A stretch of DNA of 53,379 nucleotides from Chitinophagaceae bacterium (GTDB taxonomy: Bacteria > Bacteroidota > Bacteroidia > Chitinophagales > Chitinophagaceae), in NCBI GenBank assembly GCA_947381435.1, contig CANCVE010000016.1, positions 1-53,379 on the forward strand, given 5' to 3'. This document shows, piece after piece, positions 52,583 to 53,379 of this stretch (positions are counted from its first letter, which is position 1; the number at the start of each line of letters is the position of its first letter). The notes beneath the pieces are model-generated. The model saw nothing but the letters and a program-made list of their open reading frames with translations, ran no database searches and was not told the DNA's origin. A program made the position numbers and the translations under genes.

Positions 52583-53379
52583 ATTTGCATCTTAGCATAC
52601 CAATTACCGGCATAGTCCGTATCGTTTTTTACATAAAGAAAAAGCATATCGGCAGAGCCAAATTCAGCAAAAGGGACTTCTTTTTCTGTATGTGCCGGCA
52701 TATCAATTGCCACGCCTACCATCACACTATTTACAACGTGTGTAGCGAAAAATTGGAGTGGCAAATCTGATTTATTCTTCAAAACAAAAACACTTTTAGG
52801 CACAATCAAATCGCCAATGCACAACATAATTGTATTCGCCAAAACCAACCCCGATTTCTCTACCGTTGGGTTAGTGCCATCGCCTGTTAGCAGGCTAAAG
52901 TCGAAATAAGTAAGACATTTGGTAATGTCCGGGAAAAACTCTTTTCCTACCGAAAACATGGTCGTCATCAATGCTTCTTCCACAGGTACCCTGCTCGTTT
53001 TTACTGTTCCTATCACCGCTTTTACAACGGTGTTGCTATCTGTTTTATCGCCCAATGCAGCAGTAACATCCGTCTCAAAGCCAGCGTATCTTGTAGCAAA
53101 AGGCACACCGCCCAATTGGGTTTTGTACTGATTTGCTTTCACAGACATTCGATGTACTATTTGCAGGATATTATCTTTTGTAAGATGATTAAACTCGTCG
53201 AGCCCCTTAGGAAAAAATTGTTTGTAGGTGGCAGACCCAACTGCAAACACGGCAGCGATGGCATGATAGTCTGCATGAACACCATCGTAAAACTTCTTAA
53301 CGGCAACCCGAAGCTCTACTGTAAATCCTGTGCTGTCCGATTTGTCGATCGATTTTGTATTGTAATCTCCAAAATAGGT
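52573..53379 (-). CDS. Unrecognised protein, 5' end beyond the window
   Basis: Frame open from the window edge to a stop at 52573; at least 268 residues, with the N-terminus outside. Not recognised. The first part is helical (ELRVAVKKFYDGVHADYHAIA; NHLTKDNILQIVHRMSVKANQ). The C-terminal third looks like a beta-sandwich (SVFVLKNKSDLPLQFF; SADMLFLYVKNDTDYAGNWY). This layout resembles the unrecognised pair at 24094-26087. The last codons (QISK and stop) fall in the heptamer array. Confidence 0.75.
   Translation of the reverse strand, partial: TYFGDYNTKSIDKSDSTGFTVELRVAVKKFYDGVHADYHAIAAVFAVGSATYKQFFPKGLDEFNHLTKDNILQIVHRMSVKANQYKTQLGGVPFATRYAGFETDVTAALGDKTDSNTVVKAVIGTVKTSRVPVEEALMTTMFSVGKEFFPDITKCLTYFDFSLLTGDGTNPTVEKSGLVLANTIMLCIGDLIVPKSVFVLKNKSDLPLQFFATHVVNSVMVGVAIDMPAHTEKEVPFAEFGSADMLFLYVKNDTDYAGNWYAKMQISK

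Overview
The window looks like chromosome from a low-GC member of the Bacteroidota, most likely Chitinophagales/Chitinophagaceae. The evidence is TAnnTTTG-type -7 promoter boxes, absence of obvious Shine-Dalgarno sequences, a gliding-motility/T9SS type B C-terminal domain on a giant PKD protein, a fused RibBA, the DUF2911 and DUF3820 families, a zinc-poor Bacteroidota-style Tgt and a large secreted M1 peptidase. Family assignments come from reading motifs by eye; no database search was run.

Layout. 1-2.0 kb: end of an HxpB-like sugar-phosphate phosphatase, convergent with guaB. 2.2-3.3 kb: tgt. 3.3-4.4 kb: gene-free stretch with a 42-bp tandem repeat and a promoter-terminator pair that could be a small RNA. 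4.4-6.8 kb: secreted subtilase and a ThuA-like protein. 6.9-11.4 kb: sucA-sucB (2-oxoglutarate dehydrogenase E1 and E2), then rpsT. 11.6-16.0 kb: small hypothetical gene, ribBA, tRNA-Leu(CAA), hscB, bioB, rlmB. 16.2-19.3 kb: two small genes, a POT peptide transporter, lspA. 19.6-26.1 kb: S9 peptidase, DinB, DUF2911 protein, two unrecognised genes. 26.1-35.2 kb: accessory island (below). 35.4-38.8 kb: lpxB, a small membrane protein overlapping its end, a FemAB/GNAT-like acyltransferase, a methyltransferase. 39.2-45.2 kb: M1 peptidase with a probable outer-membrane barrel, sugar transferase plus Gfo/Idh oxidoreductase, lipoprotein, RRM protein. 45.4-52.0 kb: giant PKD/T9SS protein. 52.6 kb to the end: partial unknown gene.

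The accessory island holds the best candidate for an undescribed system. It is a two-gene operon (27683-32520) pairing a nitrilase-fold protein (candidate Glu-Lys-Cys triad) with a Rad50/RecF-like ABC ATPase carrying a CxxC hook. The stop of the first gene and the start of the second are 2 bp apart. It is preceded by GC-rich dispersed repeats and followed by two toxin-antitoxin modules (PIN type and HigBA type). Near-identical repeats of about 160 bp sit directly after the ATPase gene and after the PIN gene, giving a cassette-like arrangement.

The second theme is repeat structure. Many intergenic regions hold degenerate arrays whose period is 7 bp or a multiple of 7 (7, 14, 21, 42). Several are two-armed inverted arrays that fill the gap between genes almost to the base, and in at least three cases they supply the last codons of the neighbouring gene.
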